Positions 45,939-55,321 of a DNA stretch of 64,000 bases are shown here, in pieces. Under the pieces are notes generated by a model, which was given only the letters and a program-made list of their open reading frames with translations, did not search any database and was not told the DNA's origin. Each line of letters opens with the position of its first letter. The stretch's first letter is position 1. Made by a program: the position numbers and the translations under genes. Source of the stretch: an uncultured Helicobacteraceae bacterium (GTDB taxonomy: Bacteria > Campylobacterota > Campylobacteria > Campylobacterales > Helicobacteraceae); NCBI GenBank assembly GCA_947176375.1, contig CAMWQM010000001.1, forward strand, positions 157,207-221,206. The letters are read 5' to 3'.

Positions 45939-47954
45939 ATGAATCCATTAAGTTCGCTTGGAATAGGAAGTAGTGTATTAAATTATGATGTAATTGATAA
46001 GCTCAAGAAAGCTGATGAAAATGCACAAATCGCTCCTATTGATAGAAAATTACAAGCAAATATCGATAAGCAAACCGAATTAGCACAGCTAAAAACTATG
46101 TTAAGCTCACTAAATAGCAGTGCGAAAAAAATTTCTGATTTTTCATCATATCTAGCAAGAAATGTCCGCTCAAGTGATGAGAATAAATTAAAAGTTAGTG
46201 TAAATGCTGGTGTGGCTTTACAAGATATAAATATAAGGATTAATGAAATTGCTAGAAATTCTGTAAATGAGCTTGGAGTTAAATTTAGCTCAAGAGATGA
46301 TACTTTTTCGCGCTTTGGAACGACTTTGAAGTTATATATAGATTCTAAAGAATACAAAATTGATATCTCTAGCACTGATACATTAAATGATGTGGCACAA
46401 AAAATAATTGACAATACTGATGGATTAATCAATGCTACTATTATGAAAACAGGTAGTGGCGATAAGGCTTACTCTTTAATGATAAATTCTAAAGAGAGTG
46501 GTGAGAATAATAATATTTATTTTGGCAATACTTTGGAATCTAAAGATATAATAGATGGAAATCTAACCTTAAATGAAAATGATTTTAATGTAACTTTAGT
46601 TTCTAGTAATGGGCTTGCTAAAACAATAAATGTAGTCGTATCACAAGATAGCACAAATAATGCAAATGCGCTAAAAGAGGCAATTATCGATGAACTAAAT
46701 AAAGATTTAGACTTTGCAAATCTTCTTCAAAATGGCACTATTAATGTAGATGTTAGCAATGATGGCAAAAGAATTATTATTAATGATAAAAGAGGATTGG
46801 AGATAAAAATTGATGGTGGAAAATCCTCTACATTTTTTAGTCAAAAGAGTAAAGTTGAAGAAGATACCCTGAAAGGACAGAGTAGCATTACAGGTGGGCT
46901 GATAGAGGGTGTTATTAGTATTGGTGGAGTGAATATTGATTTAGGTAAAATTACTTCTAATTCTAATTCCAAAGAAGCTAACCAAAAGGCAATAGTAGAC
47001 GCTATAAATAACATTGATGGATATTATGCAAAAATTAATGATGAGGGGTTTTTGGCGATAAATTCAAACACAGGGTTAGTAAGCATAAAGGCAAATGAGG
47101 AGAATAGGGATGTTCCTGCAAAGCTAGGTATTCAAGCAGGGGATTATAAGGATTGGTCTTTGTTAGAATCTGATATAGGAATTACAAATATTCAAAAAGC
47201 CTCAAATGCAAATTTCACTTATAATGGTGTAAATATTTCGCGCCCTACAAATATAGTTGATGATGTGGTAACAGGCGTTACATTAGAGCTTTTGGGGGAA
47301 AGTGAAAATGATATTAATGTAAGTGTAACTAGGGATAATGAGGGGGTTCTAGCGGAAGTAAAAGCATTTGTAGAGAGTTATAATGCGCTAGTCCCAAAAC
47401 TAGATGAGCTGACTAGATATGATGAGGATACTAAAATTGCTGGAATCTTTAATGGCGATAGTAATATTAGAGGTATTAGAAACTCGCTTCAAAGAGCACT
47501 AAGCTCCACTAGATTTAGTGATGGAAAAAATGAGAGTATGATTGATTATGGTTTAAGCTTCAATGATAGTGGAATGCTAATTTTAAATGAGGGCAAGTTG
47601 CAAGGTGAAATTTCTGCTAATGCAGATAAGGTCATAGATTTTTTCAAAGGTGGGAAAATTACTAGTGGTGGCAAGGAAATAGAAGTCAATGGAATCTTTA
47701 TGCTTGTTGCAAAAGAGCTTGATGCGCTAATTAGTGGTAGCAACGCAAGGCTAAATCTATTTGAGGAAAATATCACAAATGATGATAAAAGATTAAAAGA
47801 AGAGCGAAAAAGAAGTTTAGATTTGCTAAATAGCCGATATGAAACTATGGCAAATAGATTTGCTGCCTATGATAGCCAGATTGCAAAAGTTAATAATTCA
47901 TTTAATAGTTTAAATATGATGATAGAACAAGCAATAGCAGATAAGAAAAAATAA
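45939..47954 (+). CDS. fliD: Flagellar hook-associated protein 2 (filament cap) FliD
   Basis: 671 aa cap protein that folds flagellin at the filament tip. N-terminus SLGIGSSVLNYDVIDKLKKA matches the FliD N-terminal domain; the C-terminal coil domain (about 590-671) ends in IAKVNNSFNSLNMMIEQ. The Asn/Ser/Asp-rich middle is the variable cap-plate region. Length is close to H. pylori FliD (about 685). Confidence 0.95.
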   Translation: MNPLSSLGIGSSVLNYDVIDKLKKADENAQIAPIDRKLQANIDKQTELAQLKTMLSSLNSSAKKISDFSSYLARNVRSSDENKLKVSVNAGVALQDINIRINEIARNSVNELGVKFSSRDDTFSRFGTTLKLYIDSKEYKIDISSTDTLNDVAQKIIDNTDGLINATIMKTGSGDKAYSLMINSKESGENNNIYFGNTLESKDIIDGNLTLNENDFNVTLVSSNGLAKTINVVVSQDSTNNANALKEAIIDELNKDLDFANLLQNGTINVDVSNDGKRIIINDKRGLEIKIDGGKSSTFFSQKSKVEEDTLKGQSSITGGLIEGVISIGGVNIDLGKITSNSNSKEANQKAIVDAINNIDGYYAKINDEGFLAINSNTGLVSIKANEENRDVPAKLGIQAGDYKDWSLLESDIGITNIQKASNANFTYNGVNISRPTNIVDDVVTGVTLELLGESENDINVSVTRDNEGVLAEVKAFVESYNALVPKLDELTRYDEDTKIAGIFNGDSNIRGIRNSLQRALSSTRFSDGKNESMIDYGLSFNDSGMLILNEGKLQGEISANADKVIDFFKGGKITSGGKEIEVNGIFMLVAKELDALISGSNARLNLFEENITNDDKRLKEERKRSLDLLNSRYETMANRFAAYDSQIAKVNNSFNSLNMMIEQAIADKKK

Positions 47955-47971
47955 ATTTATTGGAGGGAATA

Positions 47972-48349
47972 ATGACAAGTCAAAGTGCGTATAATGTGTA
48001 TCAACAAAATCACACAAGCGTGGAATCTCCTGTTAAACTAATAGAAATGCTATATGAAGGCATACTTCGCTTTAGTGCACTTGCAAAGCGAGGAATTGAA
48101 CTAAATGATATAGAAAAAAAAATTTATTATATCAATAGAACTACAGATATTTTCACAGAGCTTTTAAATGTGCTAGATTATGATAATGGTGGGGAAGTGG
48201 CACATTATTTAACAGGGCTTTATATGCAGCAAATAAAATTTCTAACACAGGCAAACTTAGAAAATAATACTGAAAAAATTGACATTGTAATAAAGGTTAC
48301 AAAAGGCTTGCTTGAAGCTTGGAGAGAGATTCATCAAAATATTCTCTAA
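47972..48349 (+). CDS. fliS: Flagellin export chaperone FliS
   Basis: 125 aa from the ATG at 47972, which has TTGGAGGG before it; the ORF track's TTG at 47960 is actually within that ribosome site. The FliS pattern is plain: SAYNVYQQNHTSVESPVKLI, MLYEGILRF and LLEAWREI. It binds flagellin C-termini before export. Confidence 0.95.
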   Translation: MTSQSAYNVYQQNHTSVESPVKLIEMLYEGILRFSALAKRGIELNDIEKKIYYINRTTDIFTELLNVLDYDNGGEVAHYLTGLYMQQIKFLTQANLENNTEKIDIVIKVTKGLLEAWREIHQNIL

Positions 48350-48367
48350 AGTTAGAATCCACAAATA

Positions 48368-48586
48368 ATGACTTGGCTTAATTCTCTAAAAATTGCAATA
48401 GTTAATAAAAATACACAAAAAGCGCTATATTTAATAGAAAATTTACCAAATTTTGATAATATTGATGATTTAATTTGTGCTAGAGAATTGGTAGCACAGC
48501 TAGCCAAAGAGCTAGAGAATGAAAAAAACACACTCAAAGAAGCAATGCAAAAAATTAAACAAACAAAGCGATTTTTAGGAGAATGA
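48368..48586 (+). CDS. Small helical protein, possible FliT-like chaperone
   Basis: 72 aa, helical and charged (ELVAQLAKELENEKNTLKEA). It sits just after fliS, where many bacteria have the FliD chaperone FliT, and its end overlaps the next gene. Sequence alone does not show FliT; the suggestion is from position and size. Confidence 0.6.
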   Translation: MTWLNSLKIAIVNKNTQKALYLIENLPNFDNIDDLICARELVAQLAKELENEKNTLKEAMQKIKQTKRFLGE

Positions 48587-49473
48587 TATTGCAACCTTTA
48601 GATATTAATTCAAAAAATATAATTAAATCTTTTTTTAATGCACAAAGAATCGAAGCTAGTGATATGCTCTTTGGTAACCTTTATATTTGGCATTTTAGTA
48701 GAGATATAAAATACAGCATTTCAAATGATTGTTTGGTAATTATCACAAAATATGACAATGAGCATTATCCTTTTGCTTTCTACCCTATTGGGCTTGGCGA
48801 TAGAAAGAGGGCATTAGAGAGCATAAGAGAGTATTTTTTAGATAATAATATGCCATTTTCATTGCGTCAAATAGAGGAATATCAACGAGATGAATTGCTA
48901 GAATTTTTCCCAAATTCATTTGAAATTAGCGAAAATAGAGATAGATTCGATTATTTATATAGCATTGATGAGTTAATAAAACTAGAGGGTAGAAAATTTC
49001 ATAATAAAAAAAATCATTTCAACCGCTTTTTAAACTCCTACCCAAACTTTTTATATGAGGAGATAAATGCAAATAATGCACTAGAAGTGCTAGAAAGCTA
49101 CAAAAGGTGGTTTGAGGAGAATCCAAATAAAACAGAGGGTTTGATTAATGAATTAAAAGGGATCGAAGCTAGTTTAATAAATTTTGATTTGCTTGATTTT
49201 AAAGGTGCGATAATTAGGATTGAGAATAATATCGCTGCTTTTAGTTTGGCAGAGCAAATCAATGATGATAGCGTTGTAATTCACATCGAAAAGGCAAATA
49301 TCTTTTATAATGGGATCTATCAGGCTATAAATCAGCAATTTTTAGCAAATGCTTTTAGTAATCTTACTTTTGTAAATAGAGAGGAAGATTTAGGTATTGA
49401 GGGCTTAAGGCGGGCTAAAATGACATATAATCCTATTAGGTTTATTAAAAAATATAATGCTAATTTAATTTAA
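48583..49473 (+). CDS. DUF2156 (GNAT-like, LPG synthase C-terminal type) protein
   Basis: 296 aa soluble protein of the family related to the catalytic half of phosphatidylglycerol lysyltransferases. Family-like segments: DINSKNIIKSFFNAQRIEAS, NLYIWHFSRDIKYSI, NHFNRFLNSYPNF and EDLGIEGLRRAKMTYNPI at the end. It has no membrane half, so the acceptor is unknown. ATG overlaps the stop of the 72-aa gene (ATGATA). Confidence 0.8.
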   Translation: MILQPLDINSKNIIKSFFNAQRIEASDMLFGNLYIWHFSRDIKYSISNDCLVIITKYDNEHYPFAFYPIGLGDRKRALESIREYFLDNNMPFSLRQIEEYQRDELLEFFPNSFEISENRDRFDYLYSIDELIKLEGRKFHNKKNHFNRFLNSYPNFLYEEINANNALEVLESYKRWFEENPNKTEGLINELKGIEASLINFDLLDFKGAIIRIENNIAAFSLAEQINDDSVVIHIEKANIFYNGIYQAINQQFLANAFSNLTFVNREEDLGIEGLRRAKMTYNPIRFIKKYNANLI

Positions 49474-49489
49474 TATTTAAGGAGAAAAA

Positions 49490-50683
49490 ATGACAAAAGA
49501 AGATTTTAATAAATTTGTAGAATCCGAGGGACAAAGGCATAAAAAACCACTTGGCTTTGGAATCTGTAGAGTTGATTTATCTCAAAATAGTAAAAATAAA
49601 GATAGAAAAGTTTTGCAAGCCACATATCCGATTTTGAATTGGGAGGGGGAGAATCTAGGCTCTTATGCGGTGCTTTGCTGTGTAGCAAAAAAAGAGATTG
49701 CAAAATGTGATAGTGAGGCAATTTATGCAGTTGATAGTGAGTTTGTAGCGGAGGCATTGAAGCTATTTGAACCATTTTTAGCAGAATCTTTAAGTGAGCC
49801 TCAAAGCCACAAAAACATACAAGTTTTATTAGAACTTCAAAAAATGCCAAATTTGGACTGCAAAAGCAATCCATTTAGATTCGTGGTGCTTTATGAGGAT
49901 ACAAATGCAAAGAGTGTAGAGGTTGCATATATGAAACTTCTAGCTCTTTCTCTTGGGAAGGCAAAGTTAAGAAGTTTAGTGCTTGATGGAATCTTTGGTT
50001 TGTTAGAAAATGTAGCGTGGAGCGGGAATATTCCTTATGAGCTTTCATATTTAAGAGAAAATGAAATTAGTCTAAAATTAAGCGGGAAATTCCCTGCAAT
50101 CGACTTTGTAGATAAATTTCCACGATATTTAATGCAAGTAATCCCACAATATGACAATATTAGATTGCTTGATACTGCCAAAACTCGCTTTGGTGCGTAT
50201 TTAGGAAATGGTGGATATACGCAAATGCCTGGTGCTAGTTATGTGAATTTCAATGCAGGAGTAGAGGGAACTTGTATGAATGAAGGTAGAATCTCATCTT
50301 CTGTAATCATTGGAAATGGCACAGATGTAGGTGGTGGAGCGAGCATTCTAGGAGTTTTAAGTGGTGGAAATTCAAATCCTATATCTATTGGTGAAAATTG
50401 CTTGCTTGGTGTGAATTCTGCCACAGGAATTAGCCTAGGTGATGGCTGTATAGTAGATGGTGGAATCGCCGTGCTTGCTGGAACAATCTTCTATATAGAT
50501 GAGAGTGAAGCACAAAAAATTAAAGAAATAAATAATAGCTTTGAGATAAAAGCTGATTGCTTGTATAAAGGTAGGGAACTTTCTGGCAAAAACGGAATCC
50601 ACTTTAGAATGGATTCTAAAAATGGCAGAATGACAGCCTTTAGAAGCAAAGTTAAAATCGAGTTAAACAAAGATTTACATTAA
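49490..50683 (+). CDS. dapD: Tetrahydrodipicolinate N-succinyltransferase DapD
   Basis: 397 aa. Succinyl-CoA dependent acyltransferase of lysine/meso-diaminopimelate synthesis. The left-handed beta-helix hexapeptide region is visible from about residue 245 (GTCMNEGRISSSVIIGNGTD, VGGGASILGVLSGG, IGENCLLGVNSATGI). The long N-terminal domain is the Epsilonproteobacterial type (H. pylori about 400 aa). Strong AAGGAG site. Confidence 0.93.
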   Translation: MTKEDFNKFVESEGQRHKKPLGFGICRVDLSQNSKNKDRKVLQATYPILNWEGENLGSYAVLCCVAKKEIAKCDSEAIYAVDSEFVAEALKLFEPFLAESLSEPQSHKNIQVLLELQKMPNLDCKSNPFRFVVLYEDTNAKSVEVAYMKLLALSLGKAKLRSLVLDGIFGLLENVAWSGNIPYELSYLRENEISLKLSGKFPAIDFVDKFPRYLMQVIPQYDNIRLLDTAKTRFGAYLGNGGYTQMPGASYVNFNAGVEGTCMNEGRISSSVIIGNGTDVGGGASILGVLSGGNSNPISIGENCLLGVNSATGISLGDGCIVDGGIAVLAGTIFYIDESEAQKIKEINNSFEIKADCLYKGRELSGKNGIHFRMDSKNGRMTAFRSKVKIELNKDLH

Positions 50684-50686
50684 AAA

Positions 50687-51325
50687 ATGATTAGGATTTT
50701 TGTATTATTGCTATGTGGCTATTTTTGCAGTTTGTATGCTAATGATGGTATTACACAAGAGCAGTATATAAATCTTGAATTATGTAATGATAGAAATAAT
50801 CTATCTTGCATACAAACTATTAATTATTTAAGTGTCGCTTGTAATGGCGGTGGAGTTGTGGCTTGCGGAGTTTTGGGATATATGTATGAAAATGGTATAG
50901 GATTTGATGTAAATTTCAAAGAGGCAAAGGCATATTATGAAGATTCTTGCAATGGCGATTATAATTTAAGTTGTGTTAATCTAGGTAATATGTATGCAAA
51001 TGGAAATGGTGTAAAAAAGGATGCTAGAAAAGCAAATCAATTATTCAATAAAGCCTGTAAAAATAATAGTGCTGAGGGTTGCATCAATCTTGGAATTGCA
51101 TATTTTATCGGTAATGAAGTAAGGCTCAATGTGCAAAAAGCAAATGAGCTATTTAGTAATGCAATAGAAATTTATAAGGAATCTTGTAAGAATAACAATG
51201 CAGAATCTTGCATTAGCTTATCACTGATTTATAAAGATGGTTTAGGTAATATACAAAAAGATGAAGCTTTGGCAATAAAGTATCAAAATCTTACTTGCAG
51301 TATTGATAAAAATCTTTGTGATTAA
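50687..51325 (+). CDS. Helicobacter cysteine-rich (Hcp-type) Sel1-repeat protein
   Basis: 212 aa secreted protein. Signal peptide (about 1-18), then about four Sel1-like repeats of 36 residues, each with a Cys pair eight apart at repeat ends (ACNGGGVVAC, SCNGDYNLSC, ACKNNSAEGC, SCKNNNAESC) as in HcpA-E. Those proteins are exported, disulfide-bonded and some bind penicillins or host cells. The DsbA/DsbB pair at 36660-38104 would be a natural source of its disulfides. Confidence 0.92.
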   Translation: MIRIFVLLLCGYFCSLYANDGITQEQYINLELCNDRNNLSCIQTINYLSVACNGGGVVACGVLGYMYENGIGFDVNFKEAKAYYEDSCNGDYNLSCVNLGNMYANGNGVKKDARKANQLFNKACKNNSAEGCINLGIAYFIGNEVRLNVQKANELFSNAIEIYKESCKNNNAESCISLSLIYKDGLGNIQKDEALAIKYQNLTCSIDKNLCD

Positions 51326-51706
51326 AACTGCAGAATCTTTTAAAAAAAGAATAATACTGAAGCAAAAGTAGCATTAATATTATAATAATTTCTATATTGC
51401 AGGGAATATTAAATCTATATATTTTTTGTAGTTTGAATAGAAGCTTTGCATCAATTTGTATTTTAGTATTTAAAATATAGCAAGTTTTTAAAAGTTTATT
51501 TTAGAGAAATTTATTCATTTCCTTATAAAAATCTATATTAATGTAAAAATTTATACAAAACATATATATTTTATTAAGATTTATATTTTTAGAATCTCTA
51601 ATATAATATAAATTCTGCAATCTTATGGAATCTACTTTTTAGATTTCACTATAAAAAGTCACCATTTTGTCTGTATTGGTAACAAACAAGCCGATAGTCG
51701 AAAGTT
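51326..51706. other. AT-rich intergenic region
   Basis: 381 bases between the convergent hcp-type and TfoX-like genes. No gene seen. An imperfect stem GGAATCTA / TAGATTTC (51627-51647) could end the TfoX-like transcript from the minus strand. Confidence 0.55.
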
Positions 51707-52087
51707 TCATTGGATATTTCTTTTATATTGAGTTTTTTTCTTGACCTTTTTAGGCTTAGGAAGTGGCAGGGTAGGTGCGATGGTGAGCACGACTTCTCTT
51801 AGTAAAGAAGTAGAATCAATATCAAGAATATAATATTCTTTTGCCTTAGGATAAGGTATACCTAGTGGAGTAGATTCTAAAAGAGTCTTTAATATCTTGT
51901 GTTGTTTGATATAGAGAATATCATTACAAAGTAAGAAAATAGGTTTAGGCAAAGACTCATCAGGACTAATCACATAAATCATATATTCACCAAACATTTT
52001 TCTAGCACTAAAAGTGTAGCCATCATTTTTACAGCTACAGATAAGCTGCTCTAGCACAAAATCTTTGAATGTGTTACTTGATGCCAC
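51707..52087 (-). CDS. TfoX N-terminal domain protein
   Basis: 126 aa with the TfoX_N pattern FSARKMFGEYMIYV and FLLCNDILYIKQHK. In gamma-proteobacteria TfoX controls competence, but single-domain homologues like this are common elsewhere and have no proven role. The C-terminus is basic (KPKKVKKKTQYKRN). It lies 37 bases after metK on the same strand. Confidence 0.8.
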   Translation of the reverse strand: MASSNTFKDFVLEQLICSCKNDGYTFSARKMFGEYMIYVISPDESLPKPIFLLCNDILYIKQHKILKTLLESTPLGIPYPKAKEYYILDIDSTSLLREVVLTIAPTLPLPKPKKVKKKTQYKRNIQ

Positions 52088-52124
52088 ATTTTCTCCTTAT
52101 TTCCTAAAATAATATTATATGGAT

Positions 52125-53285
52125 TTACCTCACACCACAAAAATCTTTAATTTCTTCTACTTTATCCATTTTTTCCCAGCTAAATTCGCTCAATTCTCTT
52201 CCAAAATGTCCATAAGATGCGGTTTTTTGATAGATTGGACGAAGGAGATTTAGAGATTCTATAATTCCTTTTGGAGTTAGGCGAAATATTTGCTTCACGC
52301 ATTCTGTAAGTTTGGAATCTTCCACTTTGCCTGTGCCCTGTGAATCTACCAAAATAGATACAGGCTCTACTACGCCGATAGCATAGGCTAACTGCACGAC
52401 TGCTTTATCGCACACCCCACTTGCAACTAGATTTTTAGCTACATATCTTGCCGCATATGCCGCACTTCTATCAACTTTGCTTGGGTCTTTTCCACTAAAC
52501 GCACCACCTCCGTGAGGACAGCTCCCTCCATAAGTATCTACGATGATTTTACGCCCTGTGAGCCCCGCATCACCCTGTGGTCCTCCTATCACAAATTTCC
52601 CTGTGGGATTTACAAAATAGCGGATATTGTCATTTAGATATTTTTCTGGCAAAACTTTTTGCACGATTTCCTCGATTACAGAGTCTCTTAAGTAAATCTG
52701 GCTTGTCTCTGGGCTATGCTGTGTGGATATTACAATAGTATCAATGCTAGTTGGAATCCCATCTTCATATTTCACTGTTACTTGAGCCTTACCATCTGGT
52801 CGTAGGAAAGGCAGAGTACCATCTTTTCGCTTTAGTGCTAGTCCTTCTGTGAGACGATGAGAGAGCCAGATTGGAAGTGGCATTAAAGATGGGGTTTCTT
52901 TGCACGCATAGCCAAACATAAGCCCTTGGTCGCCTGCTCCTATCTCACCATCTTCTCTATCCACGCCTTGATTAATATCTGGGCTTTGCTCTCCGATACC
53001 ATTTAGCACTGCAGCAGAGCGATAATCAAAGCCATAGAGGGCGTCTGTATATCCAATATCTTTTACTACTTTTCTTGCAATCTCTTGCATAGGGGCATAA
53101 ACACTTGTTTTTAATTCACCTGCAATCACACAAAAGCCATTACTTACAAGTGTCTCACAAGCTACTCTAGCACTTTTGTCGCGCTCTAAGATATAATCAA
53201 GCACTGCATCGCTAATTTGGTCTGCCATTTTATCTGGATGTCCTTCTGTTACAGATTCGGAAGTAAAAAGAAATGATTTTTTCAT
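52125..53285 (-). CDS. metK: S-adenosylmethionine synthase
   Basis: 386 aa; makes SAM from ATP and methionine. Signature motifs [12 protein letters not shown] (about 119) and [19 protein letters not shown] (about 261), and [14 protein letters not shown] at the start, are all intact. The short leader (about 116 bases shared with the divergent hugZ-like gene) shows no SAM riboswitch. Confidence 0.97.
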   Translation of the reverse strand: MKKSFLFTSESVTEGHPDKMADQISDAVLDYILERDKSARVACETLVSNGFCVIAGELKTSVYAPMQEIARKVVKDIGYTDALYGFDYRSAAVLNGIGEQSPDINQGVDREDGEIGAGDQGLMFGYACKETPSLMPLPIWLSHRLTEGLALKRKDGTLPFLRPDGKAQVTVKYEDGIPTSIDTIVISTQHSPETSQIYLRDSVIEEIVQKVLPEKYLNDNIRYFVNPTGKFVIGGPQGDAGLTGRKIIVDTYGGSCPHGGGAFSGKDPSKVDRSAAYAARYVAKNLVASGVCDKAVVQLAYAIGVVEPVSILVDSQGTGKVEDSKLTECVKQIFRLTPKGIIESLNLLRPIYQKTASYGHFGRELSEFSWEKMDKVEEIKDFCGVR

Positions 53286-53360
53286 AAATTCACCTTGTAT
53301 TTGAAATTTTCGTGAAATTCTACCAAATCTAATTTAATTTAGCTTTAAAATTTTTATGTT

Positions 53361-53371
53361 TTTGCTATGAT
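53361..53371 (+). promoter_or_regulatory. Likely promoter (-10) of the hugZ-like gene
   Basis: TTTGCTATGAT reads as an extended -10 element, 31 bases before the ATG at 53402, set in AT-rich DNA as usual for Helicobacter sigma-80 promoters, which lack a clear -35. I do not see a definite Fur box. Confidence 0.45.
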
Positions 53372-53401
53372 TAAAATTAAAAATTAATAAGGAAATTAAA
53401 T

Positions 53402-53977
53402 ATGCAAAATAATACTTCTAATACTGCTACAATCGATATAAATGCTAAACAAAAACATAGTTTTAATAAATTAGCCAAAGAAATAGATGAATTTATGGAA
53501 TCTTTTGGTTCTATTTGCCTATCTACGATAAATAAAGATAATGATGTTACTTGCACCTATGCGCCACTAATCCAAACAAAACTAGGAAAATATATCTACA
53601 TAAGCGAAGTAGCAGGGCATTTTTTGAATATCAAAAATAATCCTAAAAATATTGAAATAATGTTTTTAGAAGATGAATGCAAGGCAGAATCTGTGATTTC
53701 AAGAAAAAGGCTTCGTTTTAGATGTGATGCTAGTTTTATAGAGCGGGATAGCAAAATTTTTAATGAAATTTTAGATGAATTTGAAAGGCAGAATACTAGA
53801 AATAGTGAGATTAAAATTATAAGAAATATGCTTGATTTTCATCTAGTAAGGCTAGATTTTAAAAATGGAAGATTTGTAAAAGGCTTTGGTGCGGCTTATG
53901 ATATTATAAATAACGAGATTAGTTTTGCAGGAAATAGTGGGAATCCACATAGAAATATGCCACATAAAAATGCGTAA
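53402..53977 (+). CDS. hugZ: HugZ-like haem-binding / haem oxygenase family protein
   Basis: 191 aa with the flavin-reductase-like split-barrel of pyridoxamine-phosphate-oxidase type (EIDEFMESFGSICLSTINKD, GKYIYISEVAGHFLNIKNN, RLRFRCDASFI) and KGFGAAYDI near the end. The C-terminal tail has two His (NPHRNMPHKN), comparable to the loop His that ligates haem in H. pylori HugZ. It is about 60 residues shorter than H. pylori HugZ (about 250) and lacks part of its N-terminal region, so activity is inferred. Confidence 0.85.
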   Translation: MQNNTSNTATIDINAKQKHSFNKLAKEIDEFMESFGSICLSTINKDNDVTCTYAPLIQTKLGKYIYISEVAGHFLNIKNNPKNIEIMFLEDECKAESVISRKRLRFRCDASFIERDSKIFNEILDEFERQNTRNSEIKIIRNMLDFHLVRLDFKNGRFVKGFGAAYDIINNEISFAGNSGNPHRNMPHKNA

Positions 53978-54132
53978 TTTGGGGATTAATTAGGAATTTT
54001 ATGTTTATTTTATAATATGGCAAAAATATCTTGAAATAAATTAAATGTAGAATTTTGAGTTGATTTATTTCTTTAAAACCTACTCTATTTGTTTTGTATT
54101 GTGGATTTAGAGGTTTAATGTGAGAGTTTATA

Positions 54133-54163
54133 CTTTAGATTCCATTATGAATGGAATCTAAAG
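54133..54163 (-). terminator. Terminator-like hairpin after ahpC/tsaA
   Basis: Perfect 14-bp stem CTTTAGATTCCATT / AATGGAATCTAAAG with a 3-base loop, 7 bases after the peroxiredoxin stop codon on the minus strand. No strong T tract follows. It again contains the AGATTC/GAATCT pair. Confidence 0.7.
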
Positions 54164-54169
54164 CAAGGA

Positions 54170-54766
54170 TTATAATTTTTCAGCGTTTTGGCTAAGATAT
54201 TCTGCTACACCTTTTGCATCAGCTTTCATACCTTTATCACCTTTGTTCCAACCTGCTGGGCAGACTTCACCATTTTCTTCAAAGAAAAGCAAAGCATCAA
54301 CCATTCTCAAAGTCTCATCGACATTTCTTCCTAATGGCAGGTCGTTGATTGTAGCGTGGCGAATAACTTTATTTCTATCGATTAGGAAAGTTCCACGAAG
54401 TGCAACAGCACCATTGAAAAGCACATCATAATCTCTTGAAATTGATTTTGTTAAGTCAGATACCATTGGGAAGCTAATAGCACCGATTCCACCTTCTTTT
54501 ACAGGAGTGTTTCTCCATGCAAAATGCACTTCTTTAGAATCTATTGAAACACCGATTAGATTTATCCCTCTATCATTGAATTCTTTGATTCTATTGTTAA
54601 ATGCGATTATCTCACTAGGACATACAAAAGTAAAGTCTTTTGGCCAGAAAAATAAAATCGCCCCATTTTTCCCTATGTTTTTATGTAACTCAAAATTATC
54701 ATCAAATTGTCCATCAGCTGTTATTGCTTCTGCTATAAAGTTAGGTGCTTGTTTTGTAACTAACAT
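54170..54766 (-). CDS. ahpC: Peroxiredoxin (AhpC/TsaA, 2-Cys)
   Basis: 198 aa thiol peroxidase. Peroxidatic Cys in FTFVCPSEI (about residue 48) and resolving Cys in GEVCPAGWNKG (about 169). This is the main peroxide-reducing enzyme in H. pylori (TsaA/AhpC), reduced there by thioredoxin; no AhpF is nearby. ATG follows AAGGAGAATAG. A perfect inverted repeat overlaps its likely promoter. Confidence 0.96.
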   Translation of the reverse strand: MLVTKQAPNFIAEAITADGQFDDNFELHKNIGKNGAILFFWPKDFTFVCPSEIIAFNNRIKEFNDRGINLIGVSIDSKEVHFAWRNTPVKEGGIGAISFPMVSDLTKSISRDYDVLFNGAVALRGTFLIDRNKVIRHATINDLPLGRNVDETLRMVDALLFFEENGEVCPAGWNKGDKGMKADAKGVAEYLSQNAEKL

Positions 54767-55321
54767 CTATTCTCCTTAGTTTTTTAATAAATTAATTTTT
54801 TTAAATAAGCCTTAAAAAGCTTATAGTTTGGAATTATATTAAATAAAGTTTATAGTAAGCTTTATTTAATGATAATTTTTACAAATAAAACATATTTACA
54901 TTTTTCTATGTAAATAAATTTGTAAAATAACTTCGTTAATTTCATTTTAAATTGCTTTAAAGCTATGATTATAGTATTTGTGTGATTTAGTAAATAAAAT
55001 ATATTTAATAATGCTAGTTTTATATTTTTAGATTCTGTTTTTAAGACACAAATAGAATCCAAACTTTCTAAAAATAACTTTTAAAATTCTAATTTTTTTT
55101 AATATCTAGATTCCTAAATGTTAATCTTTAAAATTAAAAATATTTGTGCTAATTTATCGCTAATTTAATTAGGCTTGATTATGCACTTTAAGTATATTTA
55201 GATTCTGCATTTAAAGATTTTATCTTTTATGGAATCTAAAATTATGTGATATAGAATCTTAAAATGGAATCTAAAATTAAAAATCTCTCAAAATCTTACA
55301 AGCAAAACTAAAATAAATTCT
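54767..55321. other. Intergenic region upstream of ahpC
   Basis: 555 bases. It holds the likely ahpC promoter and inverted repeat (54833-54870). The 66-aa ORF on the minus strand here (54862-55062) has no ribosome site or recognisable pattern and overlaps the repeat; I do not accept it. Around 55197-55300 there are four AGATTC/GAATCT words, some in inverted orientation. Confidence 0.6.
54833..54870 (-). promoter_or_regulatory. Likely ahpC promoter with perfect 11-bp inverted repeat (operator candidate)
   Basis: ATTAAATAAAG (54838-54848), 11-base spacer, CTTTATTTAAT (54860-54870): a perfect inverted repeat. On the minus strand TATAAT (54838-54833) follows directly and gives a -10 about 67 bases before the ahpC ATG, so the repeat covers the -10 to -40 zone. 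That is where a repressor such as Fur or PerR would act, but the sequence does not match a consensus I can recall closely. Confidence 0.55.

Noticed and set aside
45983-46432. 149-aa minus-strand ORF opposite fliD
   Set aside because: Shadow of fliD, low-complexity Ser/Phe/Leu composition.
53286-53401. SAM riboswitch before metK
   Set aside because: No recognisable SAM-I or SAM-II elements in the short divergent leader.
54862-55062. 66-aa minus-strand ORF upstream of ahpC
   Set aside because: No ribosome site, AT-driven composition, overlaps the promoter repeat.
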